NCBI GenBank assembly: GCA_041940025.1
Contig: JBGTSY010000001.1
Span: 186,001-250,000, forward strand
DNA: 64,000 nucleotides
From: UBA5859 sp041940025
Lineage (GTDB): Bacteria; Pseudomonadota; Gammaproteobacteria; UBA5859
Reading direction: 5' to 3'
A program made the position numbers and the translations under genes. Shown one piece after another: positions 18,264 to 27,131 of this stretch. Under the pieces are notes generated by a model. It was not told the DNA's origin. It made no database searches and worked only from the letters and a program-made list of their open reading frames with translations. Within the stretch, counting starts at the first letter, position 1. Each line of letters opens with the position of its first letter.

Positions 18264-19226
18264 ATGGATCTCTCCAAATCATTTCTAAAATTAAGTTTTA
18301 CTGGTGTACTGATTTTATTACTGGTTTTCTACTGCGCCAAGAATCCGGAAGTACTTCACTATATTCTGCACTTTCCGTTTTTGTATATTGTATGCTTAAT
18401 TGCATTACATCTTATTTTTCACCTATTCAATGCTCTGATCCTTATCGAACTCATTAACCCATTCTTAGATAGAAGCACGCTAACTTTTTCAAATATTGTG
18501 ATGAAACTATTTGGAATCGTTCAGGTCTCTTCTTTAGCCAATTACCTAATTCCTTTTAGGATCGGCGGCCTCGGAACCAGGATGGTTTACCTAAAAAAGT
18601 TTTTCAATATAGATGCGAGCTATACCGCAAGCACCTTTCTTGTCACCTCTCTTATACTTATTTCGTTATCGAGTGGTATGATTTATTTTCTATTTAAGAT
18701 AATGGACAATGCGAATCTGCCATATAAACACACTGCCGACCTATTTTTTTTGCTCAATATCTCTTTGGTAATTATTGTTTGGTTTTCGGCATTTGCCATC
18801 AAGACAAAACCAATATTCAACAATATAATTTTTCGCTATTTATTTACCCTGCACCAAGGCATATTTCTCATACCAACTGCTTCCCATATTAAAATCTGCA
18901 TTCTATTCTTGCTTCAAACAATACTAGGCTCCATTATTATGTGGATTTTATTGTCGGCAGTGAATCAACCCGTGTCAGTATTAACGTGTATTTTTTTAAC
19001 TGCAATTGGCAATCTTTCCATGCTGATTTCTGTGACACCGGGAAATATAGGCATAAAGGAACTAACTGTTACTGGAGCTGCTCTCTATTTGGGTATTCAA
19101 ACCGAACCCATGTTAGGCGCTTTGCTAGTAGATAGAATAATTCTTTTATTAATTACCTGCTTTAGTTCCGCATATTTTATATTGGGAGGACATTCAGATT
19201 TTAATATTAAGATGGCGGAACGCTAA
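18264..19226 (+). CDS. Flippase-like integral membrane protein (UPF0104 / LPG-synthase TM family)
   Basis: A very hydrophobic 320-residue protein with about eight membrane segments. It shows features of the UPF0104/lysylphosphatidylglycerol-synthase transmembrane family: NYLIPFRIGGLGTRMVYLKK around residues 95-114 and SVTPGNIGIKELTVTGAALY near the C-terminus. Members often sit with DPM1-type glycosyltransferases and are suspected of moving lipid-linked sugars across the membrane. It is the first gene of the AT-rich block and converges on the epimerase gene. I infer a role in supplying the polyprenyl-linked sugar for pilin glycosylation. The family is fairly certain; the function is inferred. 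Confidence 0.75.
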   Translation: MDLSKSFLKLSFTGVLILLLVFYCAKNPEVLHYILHFPFLYIVCLIALHLIFHLFNALILIELINPFLDRSTLTFSNIVMKLFGIVQVSSLANYLIPFRIGGLGTRMVYLKKFFNIDASYTASTFLVTSLILISLSSGMIYFLFKIMDNANLPYKHTADLFFLLNISLVIIVWFSAFAIKTKPIFNNIIFRYLFTLHQGIFLIPTASHIKICILFLLQTILGSIIMWILLSAVNQPVSVLTCIFLTAIGNLSMLISVTPGNIGIKELTVTGAALYLGIQTEPMLGALLVDRIILLLITCFSSAYFILGGHSDFNIKMAER

Positions 19227-19244
19227 ACAAAACACCTATTTTAT

Positions 19245-20312
19245 TTAAGATAATTCTAAAAGCGTCTCTGCGATCACTGCTGACGGCGAATGGTGCGGTA
19301 ATTTCTTGGGACTCCACTGTTCAGTAAAACATTCCTGAACAAATTCAGTGATGATTGTTGGATCCAAATTCGATAATGTTACGTTATCTCCAATGCCCTC
19401 TTTTCTTTCTGTTTCTTTCCTCATTAAAAGACATGGCAAACCCATATAAGAACATTCTTCTTGATTACTGCCCCCATCTGTCACTAGGCCTCGACTCCCA
19501 TTCAATAATTGCATAAAAGGTATATAACTCATACGGTCAATTAGTTCTATACCTGATGAGTGCAAAGTGGATTGCAATCCCCATTTTACGATCGCATTCT
19601 TTGTCACCGGGTGCAGTACAAATTTTATGTGTCCATATTTTGCATTTTCTACTAATTGATTAACAATAAAAGTAAATACTTCCTTATTCACTATATTTTC
19701 TACTCTGTGAATTGATACTAATATATAAGTCTCTTCTACCATTTTCACTTTATCAAAATTCTCATACGCGTATCGCAATGAATCCAACAGAGTGTTTTCT
19801 TGAGTGTTAATAATCCTTTTATTTTTATATCGAACTAAATTTCCCCTAGCCCACTCGCTAGACGGGAAAAGCACGGTTGCGAATTTAGTGACCATGATTC
19901 GAACTAATTCTTCCGGGAATGGACGCACCAAATTAAACGACCTCAGACCTGCTTCCACATGAATAACCGGAATATTAAGAAGCCTGCCTACCAACGTCCC
20001 CCACAAAGTTGACATGGTATCACCGTGCACCACAATGCCCTTTATATTTTGTTTTTTCTTCAAGTATTTTACAAATCTTATAAAGCTTACTAAGAACCAC
20101 TTAATCAGTCTAAGTGAGGTGTCCGACTCTTTATCTTCATACAACACCTGAACAGGCTGGCGCAGCTCAAAATCAAGGATTATGTCAAACATTGTCTCCT
20201 TGTGCTGTCCTGTCAATATAAATTCATAAGGAACATTTTTTTCGTCAAATGACCGCAAGACAGGTGCCATTTTTATTAACTGTGCTTTCGTGCCGATTGC
20301 TATTATGTACAT
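19245..20312 (-). CDS. UDP-N-acetylglucosamine 2-epimerase family protein
   Basis: A GT-B-fold protein of 355 residues, similar to WecB, which converts UDP-GlcNAc to UDP-ManNAc. Catalytic landmarks are present: Asp in VHGDTMST, Glu in HVEAGLRS, Glu in FPEELVR, His in SIHRVEN, and TDGGSNQEE with RKETERKEG. The usual N-terminal GTRPE-IK reads GTKAQLIK, a change of the Arg-Pro-Glu triplet, so it forms a divergent branch and its product may differ. It lies downstream of the GT2 gene on the same strand (44 bp gap). It probably makes the sugar nucleotide for pilin decoration. Confidence 0.82.
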   Translation of the reverse strand: MYIIAIGTKAQLIKMAPVLRSFDEKNVPYEFILTGQHKETMFDIILDFELRQPVQVLYEDKESDTSLRLIKWFLVSFIRFVKYLKKKQNIKGIVVHGDTMSTLWGTLVGRLLNIPVIHVEAGLRSFNLVRPFPEELVRIMVTKFATVLFPSSEWARGNLVRYKNKRIINTQENTLLDSLRYAYENFDKVKMVEETYILVSIHRVENIVNKEVFTFIVNQLVENAKYGHIKFVLHPVTKNAIVKWGLQSTLHSSGIELIDRMSYIPFMQLLNGSRGLVTDGGSNQEECSYMGLPCLLMRKETERKEGIGDNVTLSNLDPTIITEFVQECFTEQWSPKKLPHHSPSAVIAETLLELS

Positions 20313-20356
20313 TGATACTATCTAATCATTGTCCGAGTTTATTCGGAAAAGAGACA

Positions 20357-21232
20357 TTAATCCTTAGAATTATTTTGGTAGACTAAATTCGTAATTTGTT
20401 CTGATACCAAACCAATTAAAAAAATGAGTAAAGAAGAAATGAAAAATAACACCCCCATATTAGTGAATCTTCCCGCTGTAAAAAAAGTGTAACCATAATA
20501 GCTGACACCTAACAAAAAATTGGCAAAACTGATAGGCACAAATATTTTCAGAGGAGAATACAAAGTGCCAATTTTAAATATAATCAGAAAAAATCGTGCG
20601 CCGTCCTTAAATATTTTTAGATGGCTGTTGCCTACCCGTTTTTTTGCAACAATAGGTACATAACTAACAGAATGACCAGATCTAAAAAATGCCATCGTGG
20701 AAGTTGTAGGATAAGAAAAACCATTTGGATATAGATGGTAAAATTCTAAGAATTTTTCTCTGTTGACTGCTCTAAATCCAGAAGTCAAATCAACAACTCG
20801 GTGTCCTACTACAAACGTAGCTAAATGATTATATATTTGATTTCCTATTAGCCTTAATATATTAGCCTGTGAGTTTAGACTTCTTGCCCCCACTACCATG
20901 TCGTATCCAGAACATAGTTTCACATGTAATTTTTTTATATCTTCCGGATCATGCTGGCAGTCTGCATCCATAAATATTATTGTATTTTGACTGGCTCTTT
21001 TTGCACCACTTTTTATAGCAGCGCCATTACCCTTGCTATAAGGGTGAATTACTAGATCGATATTAAAATTTTCACAGACAGACCGGGTTTCATCTGTTGA
21101 ACCGTCATCTACGACAATAATGTTTTTATTTTCTACCATATTAATTAGTTTTGGCAGCAAAACTCTAAGGTTATCTGCTTCATTTTTTGCTGGAATAACA
21201 ATATTTACTTTTTTCATATATTCGTTATTCAT
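20357..21232 (-). CDS. GT2 glycosyltransferase, polyprenyl-phosphate (DPM1-like) type
   Basis: A family 2 glycosyltransferase of 291 residues resembling dolichyl/undecaprenyl-phosphate sugar synthases. The GT-A domain has VNIVIPAKNEADNL, IIVVDDGSTDET and FMDADCQHDPEDI (the DxD-type metal site), plus DMVVGAR and DLTSGFRAVNR. The last ~80 residues hold two membrane helices. Such enzymes move a sugar from a nucleotide to a lipid carrier on the cytoplasmic face. The start may be ATG at 21232 or at 21217, the latter giving the usual MKKVNIVIPAKNE. It follows the GT-C gene by 13 bp and belongs to the same unit. Confidence 0.83.
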   Translation of the reverse strand: MNNEYMKKVNIVIPAKNEADNLRVLLPKLINMVENKNIIVVDDGSTDETRSVCENFNIDLVIHPYSKGNGAAIKSGAKRASQNTIIFMDADCQHDPEDIKKLHVKLCSGYDMVVGARSLNSQANILRLIGNQIYNHLATFVVGHRVVDLTSGFRAVNREKFLEFYHLYPNGFSYPTTSTMAFFRSGHSVSYVPIVAKKRVGNSHLKIFKDGARFFLIIFKIGTLYSPLKIFVPISFANFLLGVSYYGYTFFTAGRFTNMGVLFFISSLLIFLIGLVSEQITNLVYQNNSKD

Positions 21233-21245
21233 ATTTTAAACCGCG

Positions 21246-23147
21246 CTATAAGTTTTCACTGACATTTTGATTAAAATTTTCAAACATTTGAGTTTGCCAG
21301 TTGTCCATTGGAAGATTTTGATTATGGAGTTGTTGCAAGTATTTCTCAGCAAGCTCATATCTTTTGTCACTTATAAGGTATTGTATTCTAATTAATTGAT
21401 ACCTTACATTATTAGGATCCAATTGAATTGCTGAATCAATTAAATTTAATGCTGGATTGTAATATCCTAAATTACTTAAAAACACCGATGCGTTGTAATA
21501 TACAATTTGAACTATTCGACCGTTACTATTCTTTCCAAAATGGTATGCCCATAGATAAGTAAATTCTGCAACACCTTCACTATTCCAATGCTGGCAACTA
21601 GCATAATTTTCCAGGAGGCTTTTTATTATTTCCGATTCATATATTGGATAATGAATCTTATTTCTCTTTATTACTTCAGTTTTTAGTTCATCTAGATAGC
21701 CCTCAGGAATTTCCAGGCCTTGATGGCATAGGAGCAGCAGTCGTTGCATTTTGGCACCAAACTTATAGTTAGGAATATTTTCTAGCTCTAACAGAATATT
21801 AGATGCATTCTCATAGTCTTTTATATTCATCAAATGCGAGGACATTGTTACCATCGCACGAGCAGAATCTGGGTGCGCTTGGTAATACTTGTTTATTAAT
21901 CTATGGTTAGTAGTCCAATAGTATACTTCATCACTTGTTTTGAATCCGAATAGTAATGGTAAAGGTAAAATTATCAACGTTATTTTAAATTGCTTGAATA
22001 ATAGAAAAATTAAATAGGTTAATGTGAAGTATATTCCAAACGAAGGTAGATAGTTACGATGCTCGAAATATATTTCTAGCGGGAACACAGTAGATTCTAC
22101 AATGTGGCCTAAAATAAAAAACAAAAGGCCAAAAGATATAAGTTTATATTTATTTGATAAAACTAACGAATAACATACAACGATACTAAAAAGCCAAAAA
22201 AGAACATGAAAGAACGTAGAGAACGGTTTAAAAAGGCTTTCAGAAATCAAATAATCATCGTGTACTAAGCCAAATTGATCACCTTTTGGCAATATCAAAT
22301 GTTCAAGATAATCGAGAAGCACTCTTGATTCCGTTAATAACCTTTGCGTCATATTAAATTCGCGCGTTTCATATCCAATAAATAGCTTGGAATTTGCTAA
22401 GATTAAAATTGCCAATCCAAGAAAGCATACAAAAGTGGTGCCATGCATTATAATTGGTATGGTTTTATTATGACTCACTAGACCCTTCATGTTGAAAAAA
22501 ACTATTTCTATTAGCAAAAGCAACAAAGGCAATAAAATTCCATTTTCTTTACTAAAAATTGCCAAGGGATAAAAGACGAATAATGATATTGCCAAAAGAA
22601 TCCAAGCACGGCTAGGTGATTGCTTAGTTATACTAATTTTTCTCGCCATTACATAACACAAACATCCTGCGAACATAAACAACGCAGATAGTTGGGCCAT
22701 TCTTTGTACGACGTATAACACCGTGCTTGCGAATAGCGGCGAAGTAAGCCACAAAGCAACTAAGAATAATGAGGCGAATAGGCGATGATTTTTAATGGAA
22801 GTGATTTCAAAAAGCTCAATGGATAACCAAAATATCACACAACCGGTGATCAAATGTATTGCTAGGTTTGTTGTTTTAAATGCAGAAGAACCGCCGCCAC
22901 CCCTTAGGTAATCAAATACGAAGGTGGACATGGAGACTATTCGACCGAATAACCCTGAGTGATTATCAAATATAATGTATTGCCAAGTAGCGCCTTTATC
23001 AAGAGTACTCAATATTTCGAGATTAGGGAAATCGTCTAAAAAGAATGGACCCGATAGCGCAGGAGAATAAATATAATAGGTAAAATAAAGTATGGTGTAA
23101 AACAGAACACCAGATATTATCTGTATTTTAAGTTTATAGCTTACCAT
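21246..23147 (-). CDS. GT-C membrane glycosyltransferase with C-terminal TPRs (TMTC-like), probable pilin glycosyltransferase
   Basis: A 633-residue protein with about ten membrane helices and a soluble C-terminal third. After the first helix comes GPFFLDDFPNLE with an Asp-Asp pair (38-39), the place where GT-C enzymes such as PMT and TMTC carry their catalytic acid. TTNLAIHLITGCVIFWL resembles the second helix of TMTC-like proteins. From about residue 420 tetratricopeptide-like repeats are seen (NPALNLIDSAIQLDPNN; KRYELAEKYLQQL). It directly follows pilA, so transfer of a lipid-linked sugar to pilin in the periplasm is likely. It does not look like TfpO, TfpW or PglL by motifs. Fold call good; acceptor inferred. 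Confidence 0.65.
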   Translation of the reverse strand: MVSYKLKIQIISGVLFYTILYFTYYIYSPALSGPFFLDDFPNLEILSTLDKGATWQYIIFDNHSGLFGRIVSMSTFVFDYLRGGGGSSAFKTTNLAIHLITGCVIFWLSIELFEITSIKNHRLFASLFLVALWLTSPLFASTVLYVVQRMAQLSALFMFAGCLCYVMARKISITKQSPSRAWILLAISLFVFYPLAIFSKENGILLPLLLLLIEIVFFNMKGLVSHNKTIPIIMHGTTFVCFLGLAILILANSKLFIGYETREFNMTQRLLTESRVLLDYLEHLILPKGDQFGLVHDDYLISESLFKPFSTFFHVLFWLFSIVVCYSLVLSNKYKLISFGLLFFILGHIVESTVFPLEIYFEHRNYLPSFGIYFTLTYLIFLLFKQFKITLIILPLPLLFGFKTSDEVYYWTTNHRLINKYYQAHPDSARAMVTMSSHLMNIKDYENASNILLELENIPNYKFGAKMQRLLLLCHQGLEIPEGYLDELKTEVIKRNKIHYPIYESEIIKSLLENYASCQHWNSEGVAEFTYLWAYHFGKNSNGRIVQIVYYNASVFLSNLGYYNPALNLIDSAIQLDPNNVRYQLIRIQYLISDKRYELAEKYLQQLHNQNLPMDNWQTQMFENFNQNVSENL

Positions 23148-23168
23148 TCCGTGGATTTTATATGTGAC

Positions 23169-23217
23169 AAAAAATCAGTTACTCCCCTAATGTAGATAAG
23201 GGAGCAACTGATTTTTT
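23169..23217 (-). terminator. Strong bidirectional intrinsic terminator between pilA and the GT-C gene
   Basis: The 86-bp gap after the pilA stop holds an inverted repeat with arms AAAAAATCAGTT (23169-23180) and AACTGATTTTTT (23206-23217). The inner part, ACTCCCCTAA against AAGGGAGC, continues the stem. Runs of A and T lie at both ends, so it can stop transcription in both directions. It should keep pilA mRNA abundant while letting only limited read-through into the glycosylation genes. Confidence 0.8.
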
Positions 23218-23233
23218 TATAGCTTAAAGAATA

Positions 23234-23653
23234 TTATCGACAGTTTGCCGGTCTATATTTAGCATCCACGGTTCCTGTGTTACAAGTCCACGTAACTGTT
23301 CCATTAGATAATGTGGGAACAAATGTGATGGTTTCACCATTAACCTCAGATGATGCGGTCCCAGCCATCGTTACCGTAATGCTACCACCGGAAACTACCA
23401 GACTTCTCACATAGTCACTACTAATGGTCTGGCCTAGACCTGCAGTTGTGTTTGCACCAGGCAAACTACCGACACTAATTCTATATTCTGATACGGCTGA
23501 TTTGGCGCCGGCAGCCAAACCAATTCCTTCAGATACTTTTGCTCGAACAGTGTAATCTTGATAGGCAGGAATCGCCACAGCGGCCAAAATACCAATGATT
23601 GCGACCACAATCATCAGTTCGATCAGGGTAAAACCTTGTTGTACTTTCTTCAT
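23234..23653 (-). CDS. pilA: Type IV major pilin PilA
   Basis: A 139-residue type IVa pilin. The short leader MKKVQQG is cut before Phe by the PilD prepilin peptidase. The mature protein starts FTLIELMIVVAIIGILAAVA with the required Glu at position 5. Two cysteines near the C-terminus (WTCNTG ... PANCR) form the D-region disulfide. The chain ends in Arg, not the C-terminal Ser used by Pseudomonas TfpO, while Ser/Thr-rich stretches in the middle offer other glycosylation sites. A sigma-54-type promoter lies 128 bp upstream and a strong terminator follows. It borders the AT-rich glycosylation block. Confidence 0.95.
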   Translation of the reverse strand: MKKVQQGFTLIELMIVVAIIGILAAVAIPAYQDYTVRAKVSEGIGLAAGAKSAVSEYRISVGSLPGANTTAGLGQTISSDYVRSLVVSGGSITVTMAGTASSEVNGETITFVPTLSNGTVTWTCNTGTVDAKYRPANCR

Positions 23654-23780
23654 GAACGTCTCTCCAAAAATAAAAATATAGTGAACAAATGACCTAGGGG
23701 TCGAAACTCACATCTCGCTGTATCGGCAACCAAGGCGTAAACTTATACGCGGCAGAGCATCTTGAGTTTGTCTATAGGGG

Positions 23781-23796
23781 AGCAGAAAATGTGCCA
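23781..23796 (-). promoter_or_regulatory. Sigma-54 (RpoN) promoter of pilA
   Basis: Read on the minus strand the sequence is TGGCACATTTTCTGCT: a perfect -24 element TGGCAC, five bases, then CTGC for the -12 TTGC. The GG and GC doublets are exactly ten bases apart, as required. Transcription would start near 23769, giving a leader of about 115 bases before pilA. In Pseudomonas and Neisseria-like systems pilA is driven by RpoN with the PilS/PilR pair. The rest of the 422-bp gap (23654-24075) is AT-rich and holds no credible gene. Confidence 0.7.
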
Positions 23797-24075
23797 AATT
23801 ATTGGCTATGAGCGACTATTTTAAATTATCATAAAAATCAATATTTTATATAGGTTTGTCTTTGGCTCAGCCTTATCAGACCTAACAATAAACTTGTTTT
23901 GACACTTTTTACAACCAATTTGGTTAAATAGTGACAATATTTGTCCAATCCATCCAAGCCAAAGTAGCGGAATTCTGTTATTTCACCCAATTAGTCAAAT
24001 GTGGCACCAGATCAATCCTTAACTTGGGACAGAACTCTCTTTTACAGCTATCCAACCTGTTGTCGATTGAGTTTG

Positions 24076-25992
24076 CTACTCACCGGATCGCTCTGGTGAA
24101 TTGGTTTCACAAGCATTTAAGTAAGTAAATTGTTGCAGCGCGTTATTCACCGCCTGTTTTATTTCCTCTTGATGCTGTATCGACAACTGAGATTGACCAG
24201 TTTTCTTGCCAATACAATTTTTAATTGTTTCGGCATCGAATCCCACTTGATGCAGGACAGTCGCGACATCTTCGCCTTCTTTAACGTGATGTATTCGTAC
24301 ACCCTGCTCCGCCACATCCACGCAGATTGAATGTAAATCTCCAAATAGATTATGCATGTCTCCCAAAATCTCTTGGTAGGCGCCTACCAAAAAGATCCCT
24401 AGATAATAGTGGCTTGTGTCTTCGAGCCGATGCAGCGGCAACGAATGTGTGATCCCCATGGCGTCCACATAGCGATCAATACGACCGTCGGAATCACATG
24501 TGATGTCTCGAATGACTCCACGGGCATCGGGGATCTGATCTAGACCACTAAGAGGCACGATTGGGAAGATTTGCTCGATCCCCCACACATCAGGCACAGA
24601 TTGAAATAGCGAAAAATTACAAAAATATGTATCTGCAATACTCTCTTCTAGGGTGACTAATAAACTTGAATCCGGATCTTTAGAATTCATTAATCGATGA
24701 TATGCACTCAGTTGTGCCTGACTTAACAGCGCGTCTGCGGCCGCTAACTCTTGCAGTGAGATCTCCCCCTGTTGAAACTCTTTTTGTACGCATTGGTGCT
24801 GTGCCTGTATTTCTTCATAGAAAGGCAGGGTGCTAAAAGACGCTAGCTGACCTACCAGCTGCTCTAGACGAGAATAAGATTGCGATGGGTTGTCAGGTTG
24901 CAGATCTGAACGCAATGTCACTTGTTTTTTACCGACAGTAACTACGTCGGTTATTAGTACAGTGTGGTGTGCCGTCAACCACCGTCCGGACTCAGTAACA
25001 ACATTCGGTTGCTTCAGTTGGTATTGATGACATATTTCAGACAAGCTGGAAATCACAGTGTCAGCGTACTGTGCTAATTGATAGTTTACTGAACAGTACT
25101 GAGTGCTACGTGTGCCTTCATAGTCGACACCAAGACCTCCTCCAACATCTATATATTGAATATCAAAACCCTCGTCTTGCGCAGCACGAAAATATTGCGC
25201 AGCTTCATGCATACAAATTTGAATATGATTGAGATCGGTGATTTGCGATCCCATATGGACATGAAGCATGGTCAGCCATTGGTGCGCCTGCGCACCTTTT
25301 AACTGCTCCAATACACTGAGAAACTCAATGGCATCCAGGCCAAATTTTGACTTAACGCCGCCGGAATTTTGCCAATTGCCAGACCCCATAGCGCTCAATT
25401 TCACCCGCACACCGATAGTCGGCAACACTTCCAATTGCTGGGCAAGCTTCATTATCAAATCGAGTTCAAAGGGTTTTTCAATGACGATATGAACTTGATG
25501 CCCCATCTGTTGTGCCATCAGGGCGAGTTTTATATATTCTGCATCCTTGTAACCATTGCAGACTATGAGTCCTTGATTAACGGGCAAGGATGCCATGACT
25601 GCCAATAATTCTGGTTTACTACCTGCTTCCAATCCAAACTTATCACTACCGGCCTGCAGCAAACTTGAAATGACCTGGGACTGCTGATTCACTTTTATGG
25701 GATAAACAGGATAGTACTCACCGGCATATCCATGGTGCTCAATGACCTGTTGAAAACAGTTCTCCAACGTGGTGATTCTATGCTTTAAAATATCAGTGAA
25801 ACGAACTAGTAGTGGCGTGTGGATCTGTTGCCTTTGCAACCTTTGCACGAGTTCTGACAGAGAAATGGTGTCTGATCGATTTTCGGGATCCACCGACACA
25901 CAGAGATCGCCCGCCGAGTTCACGCTAAAATATCCCTCTCCCCAGTCTTTCAATCGATAGGTATCGATAGCGGTTTCAATGTCCCAATTCAC
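24076..25992 (-). CDS. speA: Biosynthetic arginine decarboxylase
   Basis: SpeA converts arginine to agmatine on the way to putrescine and spermidine. It is a PLP fold III enzyme with the lysine motif YYPVYPIKVNQ, YIDVGGGLGVDYEGT for the phosphate site, VVTESGRWLTAHHTV, and ICVDVAEQGVRIHHVKEGED at the C-terminal end. The GTG at 25992 gives 638 residues and the usual N-terminus (VNWDIETAIDTYRLKDWG), with a purine-rich AAGAAAGAG before it. The longer frame from 26064 adds 24 residues unlike the family. It is divergent from speE across 95 bp. Confidence 0.94.
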   Translation of the reverse strand: MNWDIETAIDTYRLKDWGEGYFSVNSAGDLCVSVDPENRSDTISLSELVQRLQRQQIHTPLLVRFTDILKHRITTLENCFQQVIEHHGYAGEYYPVYPIKVNQQSQVISSLLQAGSDKFGLEAGSKPELLAVMASLPVNQGLIVCNGYKDAEYIKLALMAQQMGHQVHIVIEKPFELDLIMKLAQQLEVLPTIGVRVKLSAMGSGNWQNSGGVKSKFGLDAIEFLSVLEQLKGAQAHQWLTMLHVHMGSQITDLNHIQICMHEAAQYFRAAQDEGFDIQYIDVGGGLGVDYEGTRSTQYCSVNYQLAQYADTVISSLSEICHQYQLKQPNVVTESGRWLTAHHTVLITDVVTVGKKQVTLRSDLQPDNPSQSYSRLEQLVGQLASFSTLPFYEEIQAQHQCVQKEFQQGEISLQELAAADALLSQAQLSAYHRLMNSKDPDSSLLVTLEESIADTYFCNFSLFQSVPDVWGIEQIFPIVPLSGLDQIPDARGVIRDITCDSDGRIDRYVDAMGITHSLPLHRLEDTSHYYLGIFLVGAYQEILGDMHNLFGDLHSICVDVAEQGVRIHHVKEGEDVATVLHQVGFDAETIKNCIGKKTGQSQLSIQHQEEIKQAVNNALQQFTYLNACETNSPERSGE

Positions 25993-26087
25993 TTTGCTCT
26001 TTCTTGGTTGGATCCACACCCCGTGAAAAATATAAAATAGTCGCTCAGCACATTCCTGCCACACAACAGATACATGAAGGATTTATC

Positions 26088-26948
26088 ATGCCGAAAGCTC
26101 TTTGGTTTGAGGAAAAAAGCGTCCAATCTGGTTGGGGCGTGGCTCTGCATATTACTAAAAAGTTGCATGAAGAGCAGTCCCCTTTTCAAAAAATAGCAGT
26201 GTATCAAACCACGAATTTCGGCAACCTACTTGTTCTAGATGACTGTATCATGCTCACCGAGCGAGACAATTTCCAATATCATGAAATGCTGGTGCATCCT
26301 CCGTTACTCTGTCATCCCGCACCGAAACGCATACTCATTATCGGTGGCGGCGACTGCGGTAGTTTAAAAGAGGCACTCAAACATAGCTCCGTGGACAGCG
26401 TCATCCAAGTGGACATCGACGAGCGAGTGACCAGGGTGTGTGAACTGTATTTTCCGGACTTGGTCTGTTCAAATGGTGATCACAGGGCAACATTGCTGTT
26501 TGCGGATGGCATCGACTATCTGGCGAAAACGCCTGCCAGTAGTTTTGATGTCATTATCGTCGACAGTACCGATCCCATAGGCCCTGGCTTGGTGCTCTAC
26601 GGAACTGAGTTTTATCAGAATTGTTTTCAGGCATTAAGCGAATCGGGACTACTTGTGGTTCAAAGTGAATCACCCCTGTTACATGCAGAGTTGATTCTAA
26701 CCATCCGTGAAAATATGACTGCTGCCGGTTTTAGCCAACTTAACAGCTACCATTTTCCCGTATCTAGCTATCCCAGCGGCTGGTGGTCCGCGACCATGGC
26801 AGGCAAACAGAACAGCAACTTGCAGATCCACACCGGTCTGCACAATAACCTTGATTGTCTTGTATTGACACCGGAGTTCTATATGGGGTGCAGCTTGGAT
26901 GAAGCCCGATTAAAGAAGTTGCGAGAGCTAAAGTTCCAGCCTAGATAG
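26088..26948 (+). CDS. speE: Spermidine synthase
   Basis: SpeE transfers an aminopropyl group from decarboxylated SAM to putrescine. From ATG 26088 the protein is 286 residues. Motifs are TERDNFQYHEMLVHPPL, the nucleotide-binding GGGDCGSLKEAL, VDIDERV, and the active-site DVIIVDSTDPIGPG. GAAGGA seven bases before this ATG fixes the start; the frame is open 84 bp further upstream without family similarity. Its head-to-head position with speA makes a polyamine pair. The 3' end overlaps nqrM on the other strand by 21 bp. Confidence 0.95.
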   Translation: MPKALWFEEKSVQSGWGVALHITKKLHEEQSPFQKIAVYQTTNFGNLLVLDDCIMLTERDNFQYHEMLVHPPLLCHPAPKRILIIGGGDCGSLKEALKHSSVDSVIQVDIDERVTRVCELYFPDLVCSNGDHRATLLFADGIDYLAKTPASSFDVIIVDSTDPIGPGLVLYGTEFYQNCFQALSESGLLVVQSESPLLHAELILTIRENMTAAGFSQLNSYHFPVSSYPSGWWSATMAGKQNSNLQIHTGLHNNLDCLVLTPEFYMGCSLDEARLKKLRELKFQPR

Positions 26949-27131
26949 ATTTTTATCCCTATTTCGGCAATGTGTCTTATCACCATGGCACACTTCACAA
27001 GCTGATTTCATGCCTAAGGCATTTAGTCCACCGCAAGAGCCCTTGATAGGTTTTTTCTGAACAATGACACCAATCGACATCCCCAAAATGAGAACAGCAA
27101 CGATCAGAAAAGTTAAAATTAGGGTAATCAT
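26928..27131 (-). CDS. nqrM: Na+-NQR maturation protein NqrM
   Basis: A 67-residue DUF539 protein: one N-terminal membrane helix followed by a cysteine-rich tail (GSCGGLNALG ... ACEVCHGD ... HCRNR). NqrM is needed to deliver iron to the intramembrane site between NqrD and NqrE. It is the last gene of the operon and overlaps apbE by four bases (ATGA). Confidence 0.92.
   Translation of the reverse strand: MITLILTFLIVAVLILGMSIGVIVQKKPIKGSCGGLNALGMKSACEVCHGDKTHCRNRDKNLSRLEL

Noticed and set aside
18264..23653. Integrative element or prophage carrying the AT-rich block
   Set aside because: No integrase, transposase, tRNA end or flanking direct repeat was seen; only the base composition and gene content suggest transfer.
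23931..24128. 65-codon frame between pilA and speA
   Set aside because: It overlaps the speA 3' end on the other strand and has no recognisable start signal or similarity.
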